From Pseudoramibacter sp. (GTDB lineage: Bacteria; Bacillota; Clostridia; Eubacteriales; Eubacteriaceae), in assembly GCF_022484225.1 (NCBI RefSeq), contig NZ_JAKVLT010000001.1, forward strand, positions 372,001-436,000: 64,000 nt of DNA. The letters run 5' to 3'. The notes under the pieces were generated by a model. That model was not told the DNA's origin. It worked only from the letters and a program-made list of their open reading frames with translations, and made no database searches. The position numbers and the translations under genes were made by a program. The first letter of the stretch is position 1; each line of letters opens with the position of its first letter. Below, piece after piece: positions 42,037-50,189 of the stretch.

Positions 42037-42837
42037 ATGAATTTTCTCGTGTGTGTTAAACAAGTGCCTGACACAACCGAAATCCGTATCGATCCGGAAA
42101 CGAATACTTTAATTCGTAAAGGTGTGCCGAGCATTGTCAATCCTTTCGATGGGTACGCGCTGGAAATGGCCGCACGCATTAAGGATCAGAGAGACGATGT
42201 CAAAATCGTCGTTGTATCAATGGGACCCCCGCAGGCCAAGGACGCTTTGAAGAACTGCCTGGCTGTCGGCGGCGACGAAGCTTATCTGGTTTCAGGCCGT
42301 AAATTCGGCGGTTCTGACACCCTCGCAACCAGCTATGTTTTAGCTTGCGCAATTAAGAAAATTGAAGAACTCGAAGGCAAATTCGACGTCATCTTCTGCG
42401 GCAAACAGGCCATCGACGGCGATACCGCTCAGGTTGGCCCTGAACTGGCTGAACACCTCGGCATCCCGCAGATCACCTACGGCTTAACCGCTGAAATGAC
42501 CGACGATGAAATCCAGGTCACCCGTGAAACGGAAGACGGCCAGGAAATCCTCGGCGCGAAATTCCCGTGCCTGGTCACTGCAACGAAACCTTCGTTTGAC
42601 CCCCGTCTGCCGAAGATCAAAGACAAACTGGCAGCCCGTAAAAAAGAAATCCACGTTCTCGGCGAAGAAGATTTCGACATCGACTTCACGAAATGCGGCC
42701 TGAAAGGCTCTCCGACCAACGTCAAGAAGACCTTCGTCCCGCCAGTGAAGACCGGCGGCGAAATGATCACCGGCGAATCACCGGAAGAACTCGCTCAGAA
42801 CCTGGCTGCTGCCCTCGACAAAGCAGGCGTACTATAA
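42037..42837 (+). CDS. etfB: Electron-transfer flavoprotein beta subunit (pair 2)
   Basis: 266 aa. It opens MNFLVCVKQVPDTTEIRIDP and has the intact FCGKQAIDGDTAQVGPELAEHLG motif (about residues 118-140) for the nucleotide/beta-FAD site, as in clostridial bifurcating ETFs. No acyl-CoA dehydrogenase or other partner gene lies nearby in the window, so its dehydrogenase must be elsewhere. Its codon use (more GCT, GAA and CGT) differs from the GCC/GCG-rich neighbours, which suggests high expression. It is followed by etfA after 18 bases. Confidence 0.96.
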   Translation: MNFLVCVKQVPDTTEIRIDPETNTLIRKGVPSIVNPFDGYALEMAARIKDQRDDVKIVVVSMGPPQAKDALKNCLAVGGDEAYLVSGRKFGGSDTLATSYVLACAIKKIEELEGKFDVIFCGKQAIDGDTAQVGPELAEHLGIPQITYGLTAEMTDDEIQVTRETEDGQEILGAKFPCLVTATKPSFDPRLPKIKDKLAARKKEIHVLGEEDFDIDFTKCGLKGSPTNVKKTFVPPVKTGGEMITGESPEELAQNLAAALDKAGVL

Positions 42838-42855
42838 TAAGAGAGGAGATCAGAC

Positions 42856-43869
42856 ATGGAACCAAAAACAAAAGATCTTTGGGTATTTATTGAAACTTAT
42901 CCTGATGGCTCCGCTCAGAGTGTGGGCCTGGAACTGTTAAACCCTGGACGCGAACTCGCTGACAAACAGGGCGGCAAACTGGTCGGTCTCGTCATCGGCC
43001 ACAACACTGATCCAGCTGTCAAGGCTGTTCAGGAACACGGCGCTGATCAGGTTATCGTCATCGACGGCGAAGAATACGAACACTTCACCACCGATGCCTA
43101 CGTCAACGCATTGTACGAAGTCATCACCAAATACGCACCGACCGCGATGCTCATCGGCGCAACCAACAACGGCCGCGATGTCGGACCTCGTCTGTCATCC
43201 CGTCTGAAAACCGGCTTGACCGCTGACTGCACCAAACTGGCATACGACGACGAAACCGGCAATATCGCCTGGACCCGTCCTGCCTTCGGCGGCAACCTCA
43301 TGGCCACCATCCTGTGCCCGAACCACCGTCCGGAATTAGGGACTGTCCGTCCTGGTGTCTTCAAAGCAACTGAACCTGAAGAAGGCCGCACCTGCGAAGT
43401 CATCAAAGAAGATATCCACGTTGCTCCAGAAGATATCAGAACCCGCTTAATCAAGGAAATGAAGGAAGATGCTTCCGAAATGGTCGACCTGGTCGGCGCG
43501 GACATCATCGTTTCCGGCGGCCGCGGTGTCGGCGGACCTGAAGGCTTTGAACCGCTTCAGGAATTAGCAGACGCTTTGGGCGGCGTCGTCGGCGCATCCC
43601 GTGCTGCTGTCGACTCCGGCTGGATTGCTCACTCCCATCAGGTTGGCCAGACTGGGAAAACCGTCGGCCCGAAACTGTACATCGCCTGCGGGATCTCCGG
43701 CGCTATTCAGCACGTTGCCGGGATGAGCAGCTCTGACTGCATCGTCGCCATCAACAAAGACGAAGACGCTCCAATCTTCGACATCGCCGATTACGGTGTC
43801 GTCGGCAACCTCTTCGACGTTGTGCCGGCGCTGACCGCTGAAGTCAAGAAAATCAAGGGTATTGCTTAA
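42856..43869 (+). CDS. etfA: Electron-transfer flavoprotein alpha subunit (pair 2)
   Basis: 337 aa, GAGAGGAGA before the ATG. The alpha-FAD domain is complete: GGRGVGGPEGFEPLQELADALG, GASRAAVDSGWIAHSHQVGQTG, PKLYIACGISGAIQH and IVAINKDEDAPIFDIADYGV. The product with EtfB is a general or bifurcating electron carrier of anaerobic energy metabolism. It is clearly distinct from the shorter EtfA at 14216-15163. An IS element has landed between this gene and its terminator (45373-45403). Confidence 0.96.
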   Translation: MEPKTKDLWVFIETYPDGSAQSVGLELLNPGRELADKQGGKLVGLVIGHNTDPAVKAVQEHGADQVIVIDGEEYEHFTTDAYVNALYEVITKYAPTAMLIGATNNGRDVGPRLSSRLKTGLTADCTKLAYDDETGNIAWTRPAFGGNLMATILCPNHRPELGTVRPGVFKATEPEEGRTCEVIKEDIHVAPEDIRTRLIKEMKEDASEMVDLVGADIIVSGGRGVGGPEGFEPLQELADALGGVVGASRAAVDSGWIAHSHQVGQTGKTVGPKLYIACGISGAIQHVAGMSSSDCIVAINKDEDAPIFDIADYGVVGNLFDVVPALTAEVKKIKGIA

Positions 43870-43939
43870 TTAATAAAATTTAAGAAATCTCTCTCTGATA
43901 TGTACCCAGAATCCTGGACACATTGATTAGCGGCTTTGC

Positions 43940-44824
43940 TTAACAACTGGATGCTAACCTGTACTTTACAGGCGGCATCCAGTTTGTTTTTTTCTGAATC
44001 CGCTTGTTGTTGTAATACTGCATATATTTTCTTATCGCCTTGCTGAACTCACCAAATGACTTATATTTTCTTTCCTCTCCATAATACATTTCATTCTTTA
44101 AACGTCCGAAGAAAGTTTCCATGATGCAGTTGTCATAGCAGTTGCCTTTTCTGGACATCGATTGAATAATCCCATGTTGTTTTAAAGTGTTTCGATAGAA
44201 ACTGTGCTGGTACTGCCAGCCCTGATCCGAGTGCATGATCAGTCCTTCAACATGAGGAAACTTTTTGAAGGCCCGATGTAACATTCTTTTAATCTGTTCA
44301 AGGTTGGGTTTTAAAGACAAATCATACGAAATGATTTCATTCGTGTGCATGTCGAGAATGGGAGAAAGGTAGCATTTCCCCCAGGAGAAGTTGAACTGGC
44401 TCACATCAGTCGTCCATTTTTCCAAAGGTGCTTTCGTGCTGAAATCTCTGGCAATAATGTTGTCGGCAATCTTCCCAATAGTACCGATGTAGGAATGATA
44501 TTTTTCCTTTGGACGTTTGCCGCAGAGTCTCATCTGATGCATCAGTCTCTGGACCCTTTTATGATTAACTTTGTGGCCCTGATTCACCAGCTCATGATAG
44601 ATTCTTCGAACCCCGTACGTTCCGTGATGGTCTTCAAAAATAGCTTTGATTCTTTCGGAAAGCACTGCGTTCCGTTTGGCAACAAGATCTGATTTGTTGA
44701 TTTCAAAGTAATAAGTGGAACGTGCCATTCCTGCAGCCTTCAGCAAATGTTTTAGCGGGAATCCTTCTTGTCTGAGCGCTTTGACGGCTTTTGCTTTTTC
44801 GCCTTGAGATGCTGTTCGGCCCAT
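43940..44824 (-). CDS. IS3-family OrfB, copy 2
   Basis: 294 aa DDE transposase with WTTDVSQF, IMHSDQGWQY and NCYDNCIMETFFGRLKNE intact. The start is ATG here, GTG in copies 1 and 3. It overlaps orfA in the -1 frame; the seven-A slippery run is at 44848-44854 (minus strand). Differences from the other copies include NKSDLVAKRNAV and KPNLEQIKRMLHRAF. The frame is open along its whole length, so it may still be active. Confidence 0.94.
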   Translation of the reverse strand: MGRTASQGEKAKAVKALRQEGFPLKHLLKAAGMARSTYYFEINKSDLVAKRNAVLSERIKAIFEDHHGTYGVRRIYHELVNQGHKVNHKRVQRLMHQMRLCGKRPKEKYHSYIGTIGKIADNIIARDFSTKAPLEKWTTDVSQFNFSWGKCYLSPILDMHTNEIISYDLSLKPNLEQIKRMLHRAFKKFPHVEGLIMHSDQGWQYQHSFYRNTLKQHGIIQSMSRKGNCYDNCIMETFFGRLKNEMYYGEERKYKSFGEFSKAIRKYMQYYNNKRIQKKTNWMPPVKYRLASSC

Positions 44825-45324
44825 TTTTCGCGCCTCAAGGCAATCAGTTTTTTTCTAAAGGCAATCTCCGCTTTCATATACGCATTTTCTTCTCTAAGAC
44901 GGATTAATTCTTCCCGTTCTGATTCTGTTAATGGCTGTGGTTTATCTGATTTCTTTTTCTTCATGGATGGTTCCTTCGGTTTTCTTCCTTTGCGTTTGTT
45001 TACCAGTCCATTATACCCCTCTTCTTTATATTTGCGCACCCATTGACAAAGCATGCCGCTATTAATCCCAGCAAGGTAAGCAACTGAGCAAAGTGAATTC
45101 CCCGCAAGTACTTGTGACACCAAGACAAGTTTGTCTTCAGGGGACCATGTTCTTTGGTGTTTTGGATGCCTTAACGCTTCAGGTCCATTCCTTTTTTCAA
45201 TTTCTGACCATGTACGAATAGTTTTATGGAAAGTTTGGAGTAAAACACCATCTGGCGTTTTAGGCCACCTTCCCGATCTGTAAAGTTCTATACATTTCAA
45301 CTTAAACTCAAAACTATAACGCAT
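44752..45324 (-). CDS. IS3-family OrfA, copy 2
   Basis: 190 aa from ATG 45324; an upstream in-frame start would run outside the IS left end and is rejected. It has the same helix-turn-helix and leucine-zipper layout as the other copies, but with changes such as DGVLLQTFHKT for DGISTHHFHNT and INSGMLCQW for IGKGMLYQW. AAGGAGG precedes the start. It supplies the N-terminal part of the OrfAB transposase. Confidence 0.93.
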   Translation of the reverse strand: MRYSFEFKLKCIELYRSGRWPKTPDGVLLQTFHKTIRTWSEIEKRNGPEALRHPKHQRTWSPEDKLVLVSQVLAGNSLCSVAYLAGINSGMLCQWVRKYKEEGYNGLVNKRKGRKPKEPSMKKKKSDKPQPLTESEREELIRLREENAYMKAEIAFRKKLIALRREKWAEQHLKAKKQKPSKRSDKKDSR

Positions 45325-45372
45325 AAAAATACCCTCCTTACTGGTTGTCCAGTAAAGAGGGTACATATCACT

Positions 45373-45403
45373 CCCCTGCCCCTGCGGCAGGGGTTTTTTA
45401 TTT
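45373..45403 (+). terminator. etfBA terminator displaced by IS copy 2
   Basis: CCCCTGCC pairs with GGCAGGGG around CCTGC, followed by TTTTTTATTT. The IS end is directly at the base of the stem, so the terminator is intact but lies 1.5 kb beyond etfA. Confidence 0.85.
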
Positions 45404-45424
45404 GAAAATTTTTTGCAAAAAGAC

Positions 45425-45592
45425 AAAAAAAAGAAGGGCTCCGAACCATTTTAGGGGGAGGAGTTCGAAGTCCTTTGGAGAGAGGGGGGTAATATTATGA
45501 TTCCTTGCTGAATTCTCGCATATTCAGCAAGACTGAACATCATACATACATCCAATCGGGTGTGTTTCAATCGAATGTATTTATCTGATGTG
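45425..45592 (-). ncRNA. Candidate small structured RNA
   Basis: A near-consensus promoter (45598-45626) and a minus-strand terminator (AAGGACTTCGAAC pairing with GTTCGGAGCCCTT, then CTTTTTTTT at 45425-45433) define a transcript of about 165 bases with no convincing ORF. Inside is a perfect hairpin CTTGCTGAAT/ATTCAGCAAG (loop of 8) and a weaker 5' stem (ATACATTC/GGATGTAT). A 30-codon frame without a ribosome-binding site is the only reading frame. The RNA class is not recognised; a 6S-like RNA cannot be excluded. Confidence 0.5.
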
Positions 45593-45597
45593 ACTAT

Positions 45598-45626
45598 AGT
45601 ATAGCGCGTTATGAAAATTACGTCAA
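45598..45626 (-). promoter_or_regulatory. Promoter of the candidate small RNA
   Basis: TTGACG (45621-45626 on the minus strand), 17 bases, TATACT (45598-45603). No gene follows on that strand before the terminator at 45425. Confidence 0.7.
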
Positions 45627-45695
45627 GCATTGTAAGAATGTAAATTGAAATAAGCTCAATGTAATCTGTTACATTTAGAATATCTTAAGCTTATT

Positions 45696-46622
45696 TTAAG
45701 CTTTCTTGTTTTCAATCTCATTTTTCACCGCCAAAGTCCTGTTTTTACGGTCAATTTCCATGAGCACCCGCTTTTTACGGACCGAAGTCATGAGCTCAGT
45801 GAGCCCATTTTCATCGCAGTTTTTGATCAAATTCCGTAAAGTTTTCATACTGTTTTCAAAATCGTCGATCTGGGACAGCAGGGCTTCCCGGTTCGTCACA
45901 AAAAGTTCGGCCCACATCGGCGCGTTGATCATGGCGATCCGGGTCAGGTCCATGAAGCTGCCCCCTTCAAAATCCGACAGATGCCGTTCTTCCTTGCAGT
46001 CGATGAGGGCGCAGGCGATGACGTGGCAGAGCTGAGACGTGAAGCCGATGCGTTTGTCGTGGCCTTCGGGGGTCGTTTCCACGATGTTGGTGAAGCCCAT
46101 GCTGTAGATCACCTGTTTGAGCCACGCGATGTTTTCTTTCTTGTTCTGGGGCATGGGCACGAGGATGTAGTTGTGGCCGAGGAAGATGTCTTCGTTGGCG
46201 CCGCCGAAGCCTTCCTTTTCGCTGCCGGCCATGGGGTGGCCCATGATGAAGTCCACATCGTCTCTTAAAACCGGCAGCACTTCGTCCACGAGGATCTGCT
46301 TGACCCCGGTGATGTCGGTGATCACGGCGCCGGGCTTGAAATCCTGCATGTACGTCTTAAAGAAGTGCACCGCCGTCCGCGGGTACAGGCAGAAGTACAC
46401 GAAATCCGCTTCAGCGAGGATCCGCCGGGTGCCTTCATCGTCGTTTTCCCCCTGGTCGATGACCCCGGTGTCCAGGGCTTTTTCGAGAACTTCGGAATTG
46501 GTGTCCACGGCGCCGATCCAGTTGGGGGATTCCTTTCTCAGGGCCATGGCCAGGGCGCCCCCCATGAGGCCGAGGCCGATCATCACGACGTTTTTGTCTT
46601 TGAGTACGGGTTTGATTTCCAT
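45696..46622 (-). CDS. tyrA: Prephenate dehydrogenase
   Basis: 308 aa. The Rossmann motif VMIGLGLMGGALAMAL (about residues 14-29), GHPMAGSEKEGFGGAN (about 133-148) and the GHDKRIGFTSQLCHVIA substrate loop identify prephenate/arogenate dehydrogenase. It makes 4-hydroxyphenylpyruvate for tyrosine. There is no chorismate mutase or ACT domain. A single gene is seen here, 28 bases after dgt and probably co-transcribed with it. Confidence 0.93.
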   Translation of the reverse strand: MEIKPVLKDKNVVMIGLGLMGGALAMALRKESPNWIGAVDTNSEVLEKALDTGVIDQGENDDEGTRRILAEADFVYFCLYPRTAVHFFKTYMQDFKPGAVITDITGVKQILVDEVLPVLRDDVDFIMGHPMAGSEKEGFGGANEDIFLGHNYILVPMPQNKKENIAWLKQVIYSMGFTNIVETTPEGHDKRIGFTSQLCHVIACALIDCKEERHLSDFEGGSFMDLTRIAMINAPMWAELFVTNREALLSQIDDFENSMKTLRNLIKNCDENGLTELMTSVRKKRVLMEIDRKNRTLAVKNEIENKKA

Positions 46623-46650
46623 GCTGTTCCTCTCTTATGATTAAATTAAA

Positions 46651-47940
46651 TTAATACGAAATGTACGGGGTGTGCTGGCTTTTGAACACCACCTGTTCCC
46701 GGTACAAAAGCTCGATGAACCGGTCGGTCATGCCCGAGATGTAGTCCACCGCCGCCCGCTTCATCTCCCGGACGCCGGCGTCTCCGTCCTGCTTTTGGTA
46801 CACATAATGGCAGGCCAGGGCCGCGCTGCGCCTTTCCGGAGCAAAGCCCGCCATGTAGTCGGCGAGCCATTTTTCAAAGCCCCGGGTCAGGGACGGGAAC
46901 TGCTCCCGGTAATAAGCCCGCTTTTCCGGTTCCTCGGCGTACCGGGCCAGGGCCCTGTAGATCGTCCCGATGACCTGGCGGCCGTAGGCCTTGTAGGCGT
47001 CGAGGCGGGGATTGAAGTAAATGAGCTTTCGGTTTAAGGCCGTGACCTCGGCCATGGCGGCCCGGGCCGGCTCCGAAAAGCCCATGCCCGTCTCCGGCGT
47101 GGAGTTCAGGCATAAATCCGTGACCATGAGGTGAATGACGTTGGCGTTGTTCACGTCCAGGGCGTCCATGTGGGCCGCCGCGGCGTAGCGCTCCACCACC
47201 TCGGCGTAGACCCGGCGGGACGACGCCGGGATCAAGCCCAACAGCACCGCGTCGTCGATGTCCCGGCCGAGGTACGAGATGTTGTCGGCGATTTTGATGA
47301 TGCACCCTTCCCAGGTGAACGGAGCGTACTGCCCCGGGGATTTGAAGGTTTTCAGATCGATGACTTCGTCTCTCGGAAACAAAGGCCGGTTCACCGGGCC
47401 GCTGTGGCCGATGATCCCGTCCCGGACGGCGTAGGTTAAATCCAGGTTGTACTGCCTGCCGTCGGGGCCGGACAGCAGCTCAAAATCGTCCACAAAGCGC
47501 AGGCCGTTGGCGGCGTGCCAGAACCGGCCCCCGAGGTCTTCTGCTTTGACGATGGCGTTCAGGGCCGCCTCCCCGTCGTGGCCGAAGGGAGTGTGGCCCA
47601 AATCGTGGCCGATGGCGATGGCTTCGGTGAGCTCGCCGTTGAGGCCCAGGAAATCGGCGATGAGCCGCCCGATGGACGCCACGTAGTGGACGTGGTCGAT
47701 GCGGGTGCTCACGTGGTCGTTCCGGGGCCTGAAGAACACCTGGGTCTTGTACTTGAGCCTGCGGTACGCCGAGGAGTGGAGGATGCGGGTGTAGTCCCGG
47801 CCGAAGGGGGTGCGGATGTCCGCGTCCCGGTGATACAAAGGCACCGTCCTGGCCGCCGCCGCCTCGAACCGGGGGCCCCCCGGCACGGTGGCGGTGTCTT
47901 TAAAACAGCCCCGCCGGGCTGCGTACTGATCCGTCTTCAT
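46651..47940 (-). CDS. Deoxyguanosinetriphosphate triphosphohydrolase-like protein (HD domain)
   Basis: 429 aa from ATG 47940 (AGGAGG at 5 bases); an upstream ATG overlaps that site. HD-domain metal ligands are in RIDHVHYVASIGR (His) and IAIGHDLGHTPFGHDGE (His-Asp), followed by ADNISYLGRDIDD (Asp), at about residues 75-230. The family hydrolyses dGTP or other dNTPs to nucleoside and triphosphate. The N-terminus (RTPFGRDYTRILHSSAYRRLKYKTQVF) is typical. It precedes tyrA in the same direction. Confidence 0.92.
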   Translation of the reverse strand: MKTDQYAARRGCFKDTATVPGGPRFEAAAARTVPLYHRDADIRTPFGRDYTRILHSSAYRRLKYKTQVFFRPRNDHVSTRIDHVHYVASIGRLIADFLGLNGELTEAIAIGHDLGHTPFGHDGEAALNAIVKAEDLGGRFWHAANGLRFVDDFELLSGPDGRQYNLDLTYAVRDGIIGHSGPVNRPLFPRDEVIDLKTFKSPGQYAPFTWEGCIIKIADNISYLGRDIDDAVLLGLIPASSRRVYAEVVERYAAAAHMDALDVNNANVIHLMVTDLCLNSTPETGMGFSEPARAAMAEVTALNRKLIYFNPRLDAYKAYGRQVIGTIYRALARYAEEPEKRAYYREQFPSLTRGFEKWLADYMAGFAPERRSAALACHYVYQKQDGDAGVREMKRAAVDYISGMTDRFIELLYREQVVFKSQHTPYISY

Positions 47941-48049
47941 CTCGTCCTCCTGCATTTTCTTTTCATTATATCATAGAATATTGGGGTGCATTAAATTGCT
48001 TATTTTTGATGATTTTCGATGATTTTTACATAATTTTGCTCCGTTTTGC

Positions 48050-48078
48050 TTGTTTTTCCGCCCCTTTACCGTTATAAT
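48050..48078 (+). promoter_or_regulatory. fba promoter
   Basis: TTGTTT (48050-48055), 17 bases, TATAAT (48073-48078); ATG follows at 48122. Confidence 0.6.
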
Positions 48079-48121
48079 AGGGATACGAATTGATTATGAG
48101 ATTTTGATATGGAGGTATCAC

Positions 48122-48985
48122 ATGTTAGTTTCAGCAAAAGATATGTTGGTCAAGGCGAGAGCCGGTCACTACGGCGTCGGCGCCTTTAATATTAACAACC
48201 TCGAATGGACCAAGGCCATTCTCGAAACCGCTCAGGAAAACAACTCTCCGGTCATCCTGGCCGTTTCCGAAGGGGCCGGCAAATACATGACCGGCTTCAA
48301 AACCGTCGCCGCCATGGTTCGCGCGATGATCGACTCCCTGAACATCACCGTTCCAGTCGCCCTGCACCTGGATCACGGCTCCTACGAAGGGGCAAAGGCC
48401 TGCATCAACGCCGGCTTCACCTCGATCATGTTCGACGGCTCTCACCTGCCCATTGACGAAAACATCGCCAAAACCCGCGAACTCGTCGCCGCTGCCCACA
48501 TCCTCGGCATGTCCATCGAAGCCGAAGTCGGCACCATCGGCGGTGAAGAAGACGGCGTCATCGGCGCCGGCGAATTCGCAGATCCGAAGGAATGCAAACA
48601 AATCGCAGACCTCGGCATCGACTTCCTGGCCGCAGGCATCGGCAACATCCACGGCGTCTACCCTGAAAACTGGCAGGGCCTGAACTTCGACGTCCTGGCC
48701 AACATCCAGAAGGAAATCGGCGACCTGCCCATGGTCCTCCACGGCGGCACCGGCATCCCGGACGAAATGGTCCAGCACGCCATCTCCCTCGGCGTTTCCA
48801 AGATCAACGTCAACACCGAATGCCAGCTGGTCTTCGCAGAAGCGACCCGTGAATACATCGAAGCCGGCAAAGACAAAGTGGGCAAGGGCTTTGACCCGAG
48901 AAAACTCCTCCTGCCCGGCACCGAAGCCATCAAAGCCAAGGTCAAGGAAAAAATGGAAGTTTTCGGATCCATCGACAAAGCGTGA
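48122..48985 (+). CDS. fba: Class II fructose-bisphosphate aldolase
   Basis: 287 aa from ATG 48122 (GGAGG upstream); the longer frame has no site. The zinc ligands and signatures are present: VALHLDHGSYEGAKACI (about residues 79-95), IEAEVGTIGGEEDGV, GNIHGVYP and VLHGGTGIPDEMVQHAI. It catalyses the central glycolytic/gluconeogenic aldol step. It is monocistronic with its own promoter and a strong terminator. Class II-type tagatose-bisphosphate aldolase is the only close alternative. Confidence 0.95.
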   Translation: MLVSAKDMLVKARAGHYGVGAFNINNLEWTKAILETAQENNSPVILAVSEGAGKYMTGFKTVAAMVRAMIDSLNITVPVALHLDHGSYEGAKACINAGFTSIMFDGSHLPIDENIAKTRELVAAAHILGMSIEAEVGTIGGEEDGVIGAGEFADPKECKQIADLGIDFLAAGIGNIHGVYPENWQGLNFDVLANIQKEIGDLPMVLHGGTGIPDEMVQHAISLGVSKINVNTECQLVFAEATREYIEAGKDKVGKGFDPRKLLLPGTEAIKAKVKEKMEVFGSIDKA

Positions 48986-49008
48986 AACTAAACATCTGAG
49001 CATCAACG

Positions 49009-49036
49009 AGCGCCGCAGCTGCGGCGCTTTTTTTTG
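49009..49036 (+). terminator. fba terminator
   Basis: AGCGCCGCAGCTGCGGCGCT is a near-perfect palindromic stem followed by eight Ts. Confidence 0.9.
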
Positions 49037-49043
49037 TGTCCCC

Positions 49044-49072
49044 TTGACAGCCTTAAAAAATCATTGTATTAT
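49044..49072 (+). promoter_or_regulatory. Promoter of the MacAB-like operon
   Basis: TTGACA (49044-49049), 17 bases, TATTAT (49067-49072): near consensus, 28 bases before the ATG at 49101. Confidence 0.75.
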
Positions 49073-49100
49073 TGAATTAATACAAGCACAGGAGGTTCCC

Positions 49101-50180
49101 ATGAACAACCCATTTAAACGGCAGAAGCCCGACGCCTTTTCAGCCCCCGAAACCCCGGGGACAGGCCTCGCCGCCGCAGCTGATTCCAAAAAGAAACGCA
49201 GCAGACGCATCCTGCTCATCGTCCTCATCGCCGCGGCCGCCGTCATCGCCGGCCTCGCCGTGTACAAAAAAAGCCGGCCCTCCCTCACGTCCATTTCCAC
49301 GGGCACCGTGAATTACGGCGACCTCACCAAGACCATCTCCGCCGACGGCACCGTCGCGAGCAAGAACGTCAGCGTCGTCAGCGACACCACCGGCAGCGTC
49401 GTCCAGAGCGTCGACGTGAGCCTCAACAACACCGTGAACCGCGGCGCCAGGCTCTGCACCCTCAAGGACAGCCAGACCGGCACCGTGCGGGCCGTCACGG
49501 CGCCTATCTCCGGCACCGTCACCCACGTCGGCGCCGTCAAGGGCAGCCCGTCCGCCGGGGAGCTCTTCACCCTTCAGGATACGGGAAACCTCAAGGTGGT
49601 CATGAACATCGACCAGAGCGACATCGGCTCCGTGTCCACGGGCCAGGCCGTGACCATCACCGCCAACGGCACCGGGAACAAAACCTACCACGGCGTCGTG
49701 GCCAGCGTCGCCCCCACGAGCACCGCTTCGGCCACAGCCGGGGACACCGCCTCGGCCGCGGTTTCAAGCAGCGACAGCGCCGCGTCGTCGGCATCCGTCC
49801 CCTCCGCCGTCTCCTCTTCCGACCTGAGCAGCACCGCCTCCAGCGGCAGCACCCCCCAGTTCTCTGCCTCGGCGGACATTTCCGCCCCCGCTGACGGCCT
49901 GAAAATCGGCATGAAGACCCATCAGGACATCACCGTGGAAACCCGGCGGAACATCTACACCGTGCCCATCGACGCTGTCACGAAAGACGCAAAGGGCCAT
50001 TACGAAATCTTCGTCGTGAAGCACCACAAAGACCAGCCGGACACCGTCGAAGCCGTCAAAGTCACAACGGGGCTCCAGAACGACACCGTCATCGAAATCA
50101 GCGCCAAGGGCCTCAGGGCCGGCGCCAAGGTGGCCCTGAACCCGGCGTCCCTCAAAAACGGCGAACAGGTGACGGCATAA
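49101..50180 (+). CDS. MacA/HlyD-like membrane fusion protein
   Basis: 359 aa from ATG 49101 (GGAGG upstream); the longer frame runs through fba and is rejected. After a cytoplasmic tail, ILLIVLIAAAAVIAGLAVYK (residues about 35-54) is an N-terminal anchor. A biotinyl-lipoyl-like HlyD region follows (GTVASKNVSVVSDTTGSVVQSVDV, RGARLCTLKD, GTVTHVGAVKGSPSAGELF). A Ser/Ala-rich insert (about residues 210-260) with no recognised fold separates it from the C-terminal beta-barrel. Such proteins work with MacB-type ABC exporters in Gram-positives, often against peptides. First of a three-gene operon. Confidence 0.88.
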   Translation: MNNPFKRQKPDAFSAPETPGTGLAAAADSKKKRSRRILLIVLIAAAAVIAGLAVYKKSRPSLTSISTGTVNYGDLTKTISADGTVASKNVSVVSDTTGSVVQSVDVSLNNTVNRGARLCTLKDSQTGTVRAVTAPISGTVTHVGAVKGSPSAGELFTLQDTGNLKVVMNIDQSDIGSVSTGQAVTITANGTGNKTYHGVVASVAPTSTASATAGDTASAAVSSSDSAASSASVPSAVSSSDLSSTASSGSTPQFSASADISAPADGLKIGMKTHQDITVETRRNIYTVPIDAVTKDAKGHYEIFVVKHHKDQPDTVEAVKVTTGLQNDTVIEISAKGLRAGAKVALNPASLKNGEQVTA

Positions 50181-50189
50181 GGAGGGCCT

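Larger units (their letters stand above)
43896..45370 (-). mobile_element. IS3-family insertion sequence, copy 2 (inverted, diverged, 1475 bp)
   Basis: The ends TGATATGTACCC (43896-43907) and GGGTACATATCA (45359-45370) are the same as in the other copies, but the element is inverted and its proteins differ at scattered positions. Flanks share only CTC (43893-43895 and 45371-45373), a shorter target repeat than the 4 bp at the other copies. It sits between etfA and its terminator stem. It is probably an older insertion or a different lineage of the same IS. Confidence 0.93.

Noticed and set aside
43896-45370. IS copy 2 as a third insertion in a terminator loop
   Set aside because: The hairpin at 45373 is intact; the IS lies at its base, not its loop, and the target repeat is only 3 bp.
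45425-45592. A 30-codon peptide gene inside the candidate small RNA
   Set aside because: No ribosome-binding site and no recognisable composition; structure explains the sequence better.
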